Shown: positions 57,501 to 64,000 of the stretch, piece by piece
Position numbering within the stretch: position 1 is the stretch's first letter
Layout of the letters: every line of letters begins with the position of its first letter
Assembly (NCBI RefSeq): GCF_009184895.1
Contig: NZ_WESE01000001.1
Coordinates: forward strand, 248,001 to 312,000
Direction: 5' to 3'
Source: Nostocoides sp. F2B08
GTDB taxonomy: Bacteria; Actinomycetota; Actinomycetes; Actinomycetales; Dermatophilaceae
DNA length: 64,000 nt
Notes under the pieces: generated by a model
Told to the model about the DNA's origin: nothing
Databases searched by the model: none
The model's input: the letters and a program-made list of their open reading frames with translations, nothing else
Position numbers and translations under genes: made by a program

Positions 57501-57834
57501 GCGCGACGATCGTGATGGTCAGCGGGCTCCGACGCGGCTTCGTCGCTGTGGCGGGGCGCGGCCCGCGAGGGCCACGAGGTCCGCCCTCACCGCCGCCACC
57601 GCCACCGCCGCCGCCTCCCCCACCGCCGCCGAAGCGCGCTCCACCGCCGCCGGCGCCACCACCGGCGAGCGGTCCGAAGAGTGCGGAGATGTCGCGTATC
57701 GGATCCTGGGGCGCCGACCCGGGTCGCGGCCCGGTGGGCTCGGTCGGGTCGGGCCCGCCCTTCTCCGGGCGGTCGGCGTCGTCGCCGGTGTCGCCGTCGT
57801 CGGCAGGGCGGTTCATCCACGGGGGGTTACTCAC
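54568..57834 (-). CDS. UPF0182 family membrane protein
   Basis: About 1088 residues from GTG 57834 (VSNPPWMNRP; a GTG 12 nt earlier is also possible). Order: acidic start, a glycine tract near residue 75, seven or so transmembrane helices (about 105-375), then a large conserved extracytoplasmic domain with NYTHGYGFVAAYGN and YPQDLLKIQRMMLSRYHV, and a D/P/E-rich C-terminus. The family is widespread in Actinobacteria with no assigned function. The mycobacterial counterpart also neighbours the PDZ protease and DUF2342 genes. Confidence 0.92.
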   Translation of the reverse strand: MSNPPWMNRPADDGDTGDDADRPEKGGPDPTEPTGPRPGSAPQDPIRDISALFGPLAGGGAGGGGARFGGGGGGGGGGGGGGEGGPRGPRGPRPATATKPRRSPLTITIVALAVIITLVTWAAGLWTDLLWFDSVGFRGVFTSILLTRVLLFVIGFALVAGLVAGSMVIAYRSRPIYVPTTQAQQVLEQYRQAIEPVRRLSMYAVPGVLGLLAGSAAASQWQTYMLWRNGGEFGTRDPQFNLDVGFYVFDLPFFRFVLSFVTVALGLALVAALITHYIYGGIQLPGRGPSTRTAFIHVGVLGALLALVRGAVYWLDRYSLTTREGELITGITYTDANAVLPTKAILAVAAVMCAGMFLAAIWTRSWRIPIVGVALLTVTSIVAGGIYPALVQSLRVRPSERALESQYIQRNLDATRAAYGIDDIERTTYQATIDVEAGQLRQDAEVIPGIRLIDPSVVSPTFRQFESLRPYYAFPEVLDVDRYAIDGESADAVVAVREISLDGVPASQRNWVNDHTNYTHGYGFVAAYGNRKTQEGDPIFFSGGLSDSTAAGDFQPRIYFGENSPIYSVVGDVEGANPREFDIPDDDEAGGNRTYTYTGEGGVPVGSFARKAAYALKYRELNFLLSEFVNSESKILDHRTPVERVERVAPWLTLDGNVYPAVVDGRIKWIVDAYTMTASYPYSRLTDLRTATSDSVTERSNIITAGTGRINYVRNSVKATVDAYDGTVTLYAWDTEDPLLQAWSETFPGALTPLSEMSADLMSHVRYPQDLLKIQRMMLSRYHVTDPESYYTGQDFWAVPADPTMASQDQPTYYQSLAMPGQDSPSFSLTTTFIPTGSGREILRGFLAADADAGNVAGQKAESYGTLRLLELPRASAVDGPGQVQNQIEVSTERSQDPSEQLNLSQFIAQNRQSGRELTFGNLLTLPVGGGLLYVQPMYVQSSREGGAFPQNKATIAVFGKEVAWGTTLDQALDGLFGGDAGASAGDSDVTTDPDTPTDPDAPTEPEEPREADFEALGQALADIQRAYADAQAALRAGDFTAYGEAQDRLREAIARAVAASPNDVPVPTPTPTDGSTAAPAPEESEAP
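57590..57634 (-). repeat. GGN tract coding a poly-glycine run in UPF0182
   Basis: About fifteen consecutive glycine codons (CCACCGCC-type triplets on the plus strand) code a Gly-only run just before a PRGPRGPR segment and the first transmembrane helix. Positions are approximate at the edges. Confidence 0.7.
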
Positions 57835-58049
57835 GAAGGGCCTCACGCGTCGCTGCTGGTCGCCGGGGAACCTCCCCAGGGCGATCTGGTCTGCTTCGAC
57901 AACTTACCTGCCTGTGCTGGGAGTTCCCGCCGGAGGGGCACCGGCCGCGGCGCCGTCATGTGATCGTGATGTTCGAGCCCGTCCGGCGGGGGCGAACAGC
58001 ACCGTCCGTCTCTCATGCGGCACTCCCCGAGACCATGCATGATGGCTGC

Positions 58050-58631
58050 GTGAGCACCCCACCCGCCCCGCGTCCGGTCACCGATCCCCTCTCGATCGTC
58101 GCGCTCGAGACGGAACGGCACGTCGCCGGCGCCGGATGGGACCAGCCGGTGCGGCTCTTCGCCCTCGTCGAGACCTCGCACCTCCTGCGTCACGAACCCG
58201 GGTTCCTCGACGCGCTCGCACCGCACGACGTCGCCCCGGGGGCACTCACCGCGGTCGAGCAGGACGATCTCCCGGCATCCGGGCATCTCGAGTCGATGCT
58301 GGCCCAGGTCATGTGGCCGGACACCGTGGCGGGGGCGGCGATCGCCGTGGAGCGGATCGTCGTTCCCCCGACGGCGGAACGCAACCTTCCCCGCAACGCG
58401 GACGACGCGATCGCGACCCTGGCGAGTCACCCCGACCGCAAGGACGTCCGCCTCCTCGTGGCCGTCCTGCGAGACGGCTCCGCCACGTGTCTGCTGCGGC
58501 AGCGGGACCACGACCGCGACGATCGGGTCGCCCAGGGCGAGGACATCGCTCCGGGACTGGTCCACGGACTGCTCTCGACCTTCGCACCCGCGGCGGAGAC
58601 GGACCCGGACTCAGCCGCAGACCCCGCCTGA
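58050..58631 (+). CDS. PPA1309 family protein
   Basis: 193 residues. Recognisable segments include DPLSIVALETERHVAGAGWDQP, RLFALVETSHLL, MLAQVMWPDTVAGAAIAVERIVVPP and DVRLLVAVLRDGSATCLLR, as in the actinobacterial PPA1309 family of unknown function. Mixed alpha/beta, soluble, no signal peptide. GTG 58050 is preceded by CATGAT 6 nt upstream, the leaderless pattern. It is divergent from UPF0182 and convergent with the PDZ protease, neighbours it keeps in many relatives. Confidence 0.82.
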   Translation: MSTPPAPRPVTDPLSIVALETERHVAGAGWDQPVRLFALVETSHLLRHEPGFLDALAPHDVAPGALTAVEQDDLPASGHLESMLAQVMWPDTVAGAAIAVERIVVPPTAERNLPRNADDAIATLASHPDRKDVRLLVAVLRDGSATCLLRQRDHDRDDRVAQGEDIAPGLVHGLLSTFAPAAETDPDSAADPA

Positions 58632-58653
58632 CATCCGGTGCCGGACCCGCGAC

Positions 58654-59730
58654 TCAGCCGCAGCGGGGGAGGTCGGCGAGCTCACCGTCGGCGATGCCGT
58701 CGACCACCGTGAGCGCCTCCTCGAAGGACTCGACGGCGAACACCTCGATGTCGCCGGGCACGCCGTCGGTGAGGTCGTCGCAGTTGGCCCGGGGCGCGAG
58801 GAAGTAGTCCGAGCCCCCGTCGCGGGCGCCGATGACCTTCTGAAACACGCCTCCGATCGGGCCGACGTCGCCGTCCGCGGTGATCGTGCCGGTGCCGGCG
58901 ATGTCCTGCCCACCGGTCAGCGACCCCTCGGTCAGCACGTCGTAGATCCCCAGCGCGAACATCATGCCCGCGGACGGTCCCCCGACCTCGCCGGCGGTGA
59001 TCGTCACGTCCACATCCGAGTCGAACTCGCGGGAGAGGAAGATGCCGAGCACGGGTCGCCCTCCGGCGTCGATGGTCGGCGCCGCCACGGTGACCTCCTC
59101 GCCGTCGCGCAGGACCGTGACCGAGATCTCCTCACCCACTCCGACCCCGGCCACCTGCGCGCGGATCGCGTCGGCGCCGTCCGTCGCCACTCCCGCGACA
59201 CGCGTGACGACGTCGCCCTCCTCGAGCCGGTCGACGAAAGCCGACTCGTCCGAGACGCCGGCGATAGTGACGGTCTCGCGCACCGCATACCCCAGCTCGC
59301 GCAGCGCAGCCGCAGCGGCTTCCTGCTGCGACCCGACCATCTCGGCCTCGTTCTCCTCCCGGATCTCGGTCCGGCTGACGCCGGGCGGAAAGACCTGGTC
59401 CAGCGGAAGGATCGTGGCGTCCGGGGACAGCCGGGCACTCACGTAGTCGACGATGCTCGTCTCGTTGCCGGGCCCGCCGCCCACCCGGACCGTCGTGAAG
59501 TTGAGCTCGCCGTCGGTCGGGAACGTGGGGGCTCCGTCGACCGCGATCAGCGGAGTCCCGTCGCCCACCTCGCCGAGTGTGTTCGAGATCGGCCCGGGTG
59601 TCATGACCGCGAAGGGCAGCGTGACCTGGGACAGCACGATTGCCAGGACCATGCCCGCCAGCCCGGCCAGCAGAACCATCGCGGCGCCGCACCCGAGTCG
59701 CTGCCGCTGGAGGCCGACTCCTCCGGTCAT
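58654..59730 (-). CDS. Membrane-anchored PDZ, Lon-like (S16) serine protease
   Basis: 358 residues from ATG 59730. One N-terminal membrane anchor (about 15-40), a PDZ domain (about 165-235, FVDRLEEGDVVTRVAGV), and a C-terminal Lon-type domain with the catalytic serine in GGPSAGMMFALG and the lysine in FQKVIGARDGG. Architecture of the YlbL family; it has no ATPase domain. The start overlaps the moaE stop by 4 nt. Mycobacterial relatives sit beside the same UPF0182 and DUF2342 genes. Confidence 0.93.
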   Translation of the reverse strand: MTGGVGLQRQRLGCGAAMVLLAGLAGMVLAIVLSQVTLPFAVMTPGPISNTLGEVGDGTPLIAVDGAPTFPTDGELNFTTVRVGGGPGNETSIVDYVSARLSPDATILPLDQVFPPGVSRTEIREENEAEMVGSQQEAAAAALRELGYAVRETVTIAGVSDESAFVDRLEEGDVVTRVAGVATDGADAIRAQVAGVGVGEEISVTVLRDGEEVTVAAPTIDAGGRPVLGIFLSREFDSDVDVTITAGEVGGPSAGMMFALGIYDVLTEGSLTGGQDIAGTGTITADGDVGPIGGVFQKVIGARDGGSDYFLAPRANCDDLTDGVPGDIEVFAVESFEEALTVVDGIADGELADLPRCG

Positions 59731-60161
59731 GGGAGTCCGACCCATTCGTCGGAGCCGTCGGTGAACGTCTGGTGCTTCCAGATGGGGACGGTGCTCTTGA
59801 GGTCGTCGATGAGATCGCGGGCAGCGGCGAACGCGGCGCCACGATGGGCGGACCCCGCCGCGAGGACGACGGCGAGCTCGCCCAGAGCCAGCCGCCCCGT
59901 CCGGTGCACGACGGCCAGCACGGTGTCGGGATGAGCATCGGCGACCCGGGCGCACGACTCCGCGAGCCGTTCGGAGGCAGACGGGTGGGCTGAGTAGTCC
60001 AGACCGGTCACCGTGCGGTCGCCGTCGTGGTCGCGCACGACCCCGGTGAAGGTCACCACCGCCCCGTGGTCGGCTCGTCCGACGGCGGCGACGACCTCGT
60101 CGAGTGAGAGCGGGACCTCGCGGATGTCGACCAGGGCGACTCGTGGGTGGGTCGGTGACAC
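59727..60161 (-). CDS. moaE: Molybdopterin synthase catalytic subunit
   Basis: 144 residues. With MoaD it inserts sulfur into precursor Z to make molybdopterin. Family features are GAVVTFTGVVRDHDGDRTVTGLDY, AVVHRTGRLALGE, and the catalytic lysines in LKSTVPIWKHQTF. No other molybdenum cofactor gene is in the window. It overlaps the PDZ protease gene by 4 nt and is divergent from the DUF2342 gene. Confidence 0.94.
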   Translation of the reverse strand: MSPTHPRVALVDIREVPLSLDEVVAAVGRADHGAVVTFTGVVRDHDGDRTVTGLDYSAHPSASERLAESCARVADAHPDTVLAVVHRTGRLALGELAVVLAAGSAHRGAAFAAARDLIDDLKSTVPIWKHQTFTDGSDEWVGLP

Positions 60162-60399
60162 CGTGTTCTCCTTCGTCGTTCTCCCCTCTCGAGTAGGGCC
60201 GGCGGCCCATTATCCAGGGTGCACCGTCGCGGCTCTCGCCGTCCGTATGCGCCGAGCGGCTGGTCTCGACCCGGCGGCCGGCGCGTGCGAGGGTCGTGCG
60301 CCGACATCCCGGGTGAACGCACCGGCGACTCGCCGAGGTTCCGGAGGGCGGCAGGGGGACCGCCGTCGAGCGGTTCGCGACGCCGGCGCGGCCGTGGGG

Positions 60400-60405
60400 G
60401 ACAAT
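60400..60405 (+). promoter_or_regulatory. Probable -10 element of the DUF2342 gene
   Basis: GACAAT, 6 nt before GTG 60412, with no ribosome site between. It matches the leaderless spacing found at hisN, ferritin and the Lrp gene. The remaining 240 bp of the divergent moaE spacer shows nothing else clear. Confidence 0.45.
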
Positions 60406-60411
60406 GGTCAC

Positions 60412-62046
60412 GTGCCCGACGACATTGAGCCGCACCGCCCCGACGACGACGACCGGACCGACCAGCCTCAGGGCAAGGGATCGGAGGGCTCCGGCCTGCC
60501 CCCGGAGCTCGAGAAGATGTTCGAGAGCCTGACGGGAGGACCCGTCCCTCCGGAGATGGCCGGTCTCCTGAGCAACCTCGGCCTCGACCGGATGGACCCC
60601 GAGGTCATCCAGCAGGCGATGAGCCAGTTCCAGTCGATGATGGCCGGCGGAGGCGCCGGCATGTTCGGCGACCTCCTCGGCGGAGCCGCCGGTTCCGTCC
60701 CCGGCGGGGTGGACCAGAACGCCGCCCTCGCCGCCGCCCGAGCCGTCGTCACCGGGCCCGGCGACGCAGCACCGCGCGTCGGGTTCGGCCCCGGGGCCGG
60801 ACACGCTGTCCAGGAGGTCGACGACACGGCCGCGCGCGCGGTCGCCGAGGCGGTTCGCATCGCCTCGCTGTGGGTCGACGAGGCGACGACCCTGCCACCG
60901 CATACGGCCTGGGCCCACGCGTGGACCCCGCTCGACTGGACCGAGGAGACCATGCCGCTCTGGACCGAGCTGGTCGGCCCGGTCGCCTCCGGCCTGTCTG
61001 CGGCGATGTCCCAGGCGTCGAGCAGCCAGCTGGACCGACTGACCGGAGGAGCCGGAGAGCTGCCCGCCGAGCTGCAGAACATGCTGCCGCCCGGGATGGA
61101 CCCGGCGATGGTCATGGGTCAGGTCCAGGGCATGTTGGAGCGGATGAGTGCCGGCATGTTCTCGGCCCAGCTCGGACAGGCCATCGGCACGCTGAGCCGC
61201 GAGGTCCTCACCGGCAGCGACGTCGGGTTGCCCCTCGTCCCCGACGACCACGTGGTCCTGCTCCCCGCCGCGATCGACGAGCTCGCCTCCGGGCTCTCCG
61301 TCGATGTCGGCGAGGTGCGCCTGTACCTCGCCGTGCGCGAGGTGGCCCGGACCCGGCTCTTCGCGCAGGTTCCGTGGCTCGGTCCCCAGGTGCTGGCCGC
61401 GGTCCGCGACTACGCGGCCGACATCGCCTTCGACCTCGACGCGATAGAGAACCAGCTCCGCGACGTGGACCTGCAGGACCCCGGCGCGCTGCAGTCGGCG
61501 CTCAGCGGGTCCATGTTCGCGCCGACCCCCAGCCCCGCCCAGGCTCGCGCGCTCGACCGGCTCGAGACCTCGCTGGCGCTGATCGAGGGCTGGGTCGACG
61601 TCGTCGCCGAGGCGGCGACAGCCGCCACCCTCCCCCACGGCGCCGCCCTCGGAGAAGCCATCCGACGGCGGCGGGCCAGCGGGGGGCCCGCGGAGAAGGT
61701 CTTCCGCGGCCTCGTCGGGCTCGACCTGCGCCCGCGACGGCTCCGCGATGCGGCCAACCTCTTCCGCGCCATGGAGGACCGCCATGGCCGGGCCGCCCGT
61801 GACGACGTGTGGGAGCACCCGGACGTCGCGCCCCAGTCGAGCGACCTGGACGACCCGCTGGGCTACGTCGAACGGTTCGGCGCGCCCGAGTCCGACGACT
61901 TCGACGCCGAGCTAGCCAGACTTCTCGACCCCACCGCGGACGACGGATCCGCGGAGGCCCGGGACGGTGGCGGGCCGGACCACGGATCGGGTGACGACGG
62001 GTCGGGCGAGACCGGCCCGACCGAGGCCGACCGCCGCGACGGGTGA
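60412..62046 (+). CDS. DUF2342 family (zinc-dependent metalloprotease-like) protein
   Basis: 544 residues. An acidic N-terminus, then a helical body with SLWVDEATTLPP, AWTPLDWTEETMPLW and VGLPLVPDDHVVLLP, and a disordered acidic C-terminal tail. Some family members carry HExxH; the equivalent helix here reads RLYLAVREVARTRLFAQVPWL (about 303-323), with no histidine, so zinc binding is doubtful. GTG start. Its stop overlaps the NUDIX gene by 4 nt. Syntenic with mycobacterial Rv3195. Confidence 0.88.
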   Translation: MPDDIEPHRPDDDDRTDQPQGKGSEGSGLPPELEKMFESLTGGPVPPEMAGLLSNLGLDRMDPEVIQQAMSQFQSMMAGGGAGMFGDLLGGAAGSVPGGVDQNAALAAARAVVTGPGDAAPRVGFGPGAGHAVQEVDDTAARAVAEAVRIASLWVDEATTLPPHTAWAHAWTPLDWTEETMPLWTELVGPVASGLSAAMSQASSSQLDRLTGGAGELPAELQNMLPPGMDPAMVMGQVQGMLERMSAGMFSAQLGQAIGTLSREVLTGSDVGLPLVPDDHVVLLPAAIDELASGLSVDVGEVRLYLAVREVARTRLFAQVPWLGPQVLAAVRDYAADIAFDLDAIENQLRDVDLQDPGALQSALSGSMFAPTPSPAQARALDRLETSLALIEGWVDVVAEAATAATLPHGAALGEAIRRRRASGGPAEKVFRGLVGLDLRPRRLRDAANLFRAMEDRHGRAARDDVWEHPDVAPQSSDLDDPLGYVERFGAPESDDFDAELARLLDPTADDGSAEARDGGGPDHGSGDDGSGETGPTEADRRDG

Positions 62047-62657
62047 GTGACGAGCCGGCGCCCATGGAGCAGCGTCCACCCCGGCGCTCACCGGTCTGGC
62101 ACGACGCCGTCCGCACGCTGAGCCGCTATGCACCCGAGGATCGCGACCAGGAGGGCCTGCGCACCGCATACCTCCGGGCACTCGAGGACGACACTGCGGT
62201 CTTCAAGACCGGCCCGCCCGTGCACCTGACGACCTCGTGTCTGGTCTTCGACCACACCCGGGAGCACGTACTGCTGACCCTCCACGCGAAGGCGCGGTCC
62301 TGGCTCCAGCTCGGCGGCCACATCGAGCCGGGCGACCCCGACCTGCTTGCGGCCGTCCACCGCGAGGTGCGCGAGGAGTCCGGTATCGACACCGTTCGGA
62401 TCGCCCCGAGGCCGGCCGAGCTGCACCGCCACGGGCTCAGCGCCCGGTTCGGCCGCTGCAGCGAGCACCTCGACGTCCGCTTCGTCGGCTGGGCTCCTCC
62501 GGGGTCCGACGCAGCATGCAGCGCGGAGTCATTGGACCTGCGGTGGTGGCCCGTGGACACCCTTCCCCCCGGGACCGTGGGCGACCTTCCTCCCCTCATC
62601 GCCCGAGGTCAGAACGTCCTCCGCGACCTTCGGGGCGTCCCTTTCCACCAGGGTTGA
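62043..62657 (+). CDS. NUDIX hydrolase
   Basis: 204 residues. The Nudix box is intact: GGHIEPGDPDLLAAVHREVREESGI (Gx5Ex7REVxEExGI form with a small insertion), within LTLHAKARSWLQLGGHIE. It hydrolyses a nucleoside diphosphate linked to some moiety; substrate unknown. GTG 62043 overlaps the DUF2342 stop (GTGA), so the two are coupled. Confidence 0.92.
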   Translation: MSDEPAPMEQRPPRRSPVWHDAVRTLSRYAPEDRDQEGLRTAYLRALEDDTAVFKTGPPVHLTTSCLVFDHTREHVLLTLHAKARSWLQLGGHIEPGDPDLLAAVHREVREESGIDTVRIAPRPAELHRHGLSARFGRCSEHLDVRFVGWAPPGSDAACSAESLDLRWWPVDTLPPGTVGDLPPLIARGQNVLRDLRGVPFHQG

Positions 62658-62841
62658 GGTCGTTCGGCGGTGCGCATGGGGTGGATGTGAACTATGCGGC
62701 ACGAGTGACGCATCGTACGGCGCGCCGCACGGGGATTGGGCAAGACGCGCACACGGCCTCGTTTATGGTCGTACGCAGCCCCTTCACGGCGCAGGCGGAA
62801 CCCACGTCTGCAGCCGCAAGGGTTCGACCGAAGGAGAAGCC

Positions 62842-63003
62842 ATGGCTGACGAGACCTACAAGGGCGAGTTCTACTGCGTCAAGTGCAAGGAGAAGAAGGA
62901 GGCCGAGGGCAAGGTCGTCGTCTCCGACAACGGCCGCCGCATGGCCAAGGGCAAGTGCCCCGACTGCGGCACCAACCTCAACCGGATTCTCGGCAAGGCC
63001 TGA
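62842..63003 (+). CDS. DUF5679 small zinc-ribbon protein
   Basis: 53 residues. Two CxxC pairs (YCVKCKEKK near 11-16 and CPDCG near 39-43) frame a lysine-rich loop, KVVVSDNGRRMAKGK, so it should fold around one zinc ion. I recognise the DUF5679 family. An AAGGAGA site lies 6 nt before ATG 62842 and a strong terminator follows. Highly charged and short, so probably abundant and possibly nucleic-acid or ribosome associated; that is inference. Confidence 0.85.
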   Translation: MADETYKGEFYCVKCKEKKEAEGKVVVSDNGRRMAKGKCPDCGTNLNRILGKA

Positions 63004-63037
63004 GAACCGACCCGACACCCGGCTTCAACGGGTGTCC

Positions 63038-63075
63038 ACCGGGCGGGCGGGACCATTCGGTCCCGCCCGCCCGGT
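63038..63075. terminator. Terminator after the DUF5679 gene
   Basis: A perfect 17-bp stem (ACCGGGCGGGCGGGACC and its complement) with an ATTC loop, 34 nt after the DUF5679 stop. Confidence 0.88.
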
Positions 63076-63224
63076 CGTTGGAAGCGGCGGTCGTCGGACA
63101 CGACGACACCGTGGACGCGGTCCACGTCACCGACGCCGAGTGGAGGATCAGGCCGCGATGTGGATCACGCAGGGTTGTGGATGACGCCCGGCACACCCGG
63201 TAGGGACGCGGTTGACTTCTCCGC

Positions 63225-64000
63225 ATGCACCTCCCTGCGTCGGTCCGGCCGGCTCGCCCCCTGCTGGCCGGTCTGACGCCGCGGATCCAGACCGACGGGA
63301 CCATCGCCCTCGGCACCGATCCGGTCCACGGAGTCGTCCTCACGGGCGCCGACGTCGCCGAGACCGCCAAGCTCTTCCGCCTCATCACCCGCCTCGCGAC
63401 CCTGAGCGGGCCGACGCCCGCAGCGGCCTTGGCCGTCGCCGCCGACCTACCCGTCGATCGGGTTGTGGAGCTGTGCGACGCGCTCGACGGGGCCGGACTG
63501 ACGACGCACCACCCCCTCGAGTCCATCGGCGTCGAGGCGGCCGCGTGGTCCGTCGCGCGCCGACGGGCAGGCGGGGAGTCCAGCCTCAGCGGACCGTCAC
63601 CGTTGCCGCTGGCCCGACGCCGATCCGGCTCAAGGATCCTCGTCGACGGTCGGGGTCTCCTCGTCCAGGAGATCGCGCGCCTGCTGCGGTCCGCCGGGAT
63701 CGGTGAGGTTCGAGCCGGCTGGTACGCCGCCTCGGCCGACGACCACGATCCGGACTCGGTCGACCCCGCACTCGCCATCTGCGTCGCGCCCCGGATGCCG
63801 TGGCAACGGTCCCGTGACTGGTCCCGTCGGGGGGTACGCCATCTTCCGGTCCTCACCCGACCCGGGTCGGTCGACGTCGGTCCCCTCGTCGTGCCCGGGA
63901 CGGGCCCGTGCCTCGACTGCGTCGCGTTGTCCGACGCTGCGACGGCCGACACCGGGACGCCGACGGACCTCCTCGCGGACGGCCAGGGCGAGCCGGTCAC
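63225..64000 (+). CDS. ThiF/TOMM cyclodehydratase-like protein, N-terminal part (partial, runs off right edge)
   Basis: At least 258 residues, open to the window end. MHLPASVRPARPLLAGLTPRI starts the protein; an N-terminal winged-helix-like region (about 15-100) is followed by LVDGRGLLVQEIARLLRSAGIGEV, a degenerate nucleotide-binding strand-helix, and LPVLTRPGSVDVGPLVVPGTGPCLDC, whose CxxC is the first zinc pair of cyclodehydratase C-domain and ThiF-like proteins. In RiPP pathways such proteins bind leader peptides for YcaO. Mycobacterial Rv3196 lies in the same context, so it may be a chromosomal housekeeping gene rather than a RiPP enzyme. Confidence 0.75.
   Translation, partial: MHLPASVRPARPLLAGLTPRIQTDGTIALGTDPVHGVVLTGADVAETAKLFRLITRLATLSGPTPAAALAVAADLPVDRVVELCDALDGAGLTTHHPLESIGVEAAAWSVARRRAGGESSLSGPSPLPLARRRSGSRILVDGRGLLVQEIARLLRSAGIGEVRAGWYAASADDHDPDSVDPALAICVAPRMPWQRSRDWSRRGVRHLPVLTRPGSVDVGPLVVPGTGPCLDCVALSDAATADTGTPTDLLADGQGEPV

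Noticed and set aside
58654-61818. A single 1054-codon minus-strand frame covering the PDZ protease and beyond
   Set aside because: The part upstream of 59730 runs antisense to DUF2342 and across moaE in another frame. The real protease starts at ATG 59730, where its membrane anchor begins, overlapping moaE by 4 nt.
62978-64000. A 340-codon minus-strand frame at the right edge
   Set aside because: Its translation is low-complexity (R, P, S, T), and it is antisense to the ThiF-like frame, which carries a recognisable zinc CxxC context and reads open to the edge.

Overview
The window is high-GC (roughly 70% by inspection), densely coded chromosomal DNA of an actinobacterium. I see no insertion sequence, prophage, CRISPR array or rRNA. 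Lineage markers are a fused 2-oxoglutarate decarboxylase (kgd), an RsrA/SigR-type redox switch with a HX3CX2C anti-sigma factor, the 24-residue ribosomal protein bL37, a nickel superoxide dismutase with its protease, and families found mainly in Actinobacteria (DUF6104, PPA1309, DUF5679, DUF2342). A Micrococcales member near Intrasporangiaceae/Dermatophilaceae fits; that placement is inference.

Layout. 1-18 kb, minus strand: start of the ATP synthase operon (atpE, atpB, two AtpI/AtpZ-like proteins), wecA, glyA, a threonylcarbamoyl-AMP synthase, prmC, prfA, rpmE, an EamA permease, rho, and the aspartate-family block thrB-thrC-hom-lysA followed by argS. 18-29 kb: tRNA-Arg(CCG), an ABC exporter pair, kgd with DUF6104 and a degenerate SGNH protein, a sugar-nucleotide epimerase divergent from a NeuD-like acyltransferase, malic enzyme, and the sodX-sodN pair. 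29-32.2 kb, minus strand: a tiny secreted peptide with a duplicated nonapeptide, followed by two membrane HD/HD-GYP proteins. 32.4-39 kb: bL37, sigR-rsrA, ferritin, an alpha/beta hydrolase, an SRAP protein, DoxX, aroA, rsgA. 39-45 kb, minus strand: a complete oligopeptide ABC importer (binding protein, two permeases, two ATPases). 45-51.4 kb: hisN, a two-subunit M16 peptidase, type II NADH dehydrogenase, and a zinc dehydrogenase divergent from a mannitol PTS EIICBA (51.6-53.7 kb). 53.8-64 kb: Lrp regulator, initiator tRNA, then a conserved but little-studied block: UPF0182, PPA1309, Lon-like PDZ protease, moaE, DUF2342, NUDIX, DUF5679, and a TOMM cyclodehydratase-like protein that runs off the right edge.

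How the genes work together. Most of the window is housekeeping: energy, threonine/lysine synthesis, translation termination, peptide uptake and oxidative-stress defence. The most unusual items are: the secreted peptide (KPLGWDWGA twice) directly upstream of an HD-GYP pair, which reads as a possible peptide-linked cyclic-dinucleotide module; two 17-bp operator-like repeats at the mannitol PTS promoter; a CRP/GlxR-type palindrome whose spacer is the atpI -10 hexamer; a catalytically dead SGNH protein beside kgd; and repeated xANNNT hexamers 6-7 nt before start codons that suggest leaderless mRNAs. All such functional claims are predictions from sequence alone.
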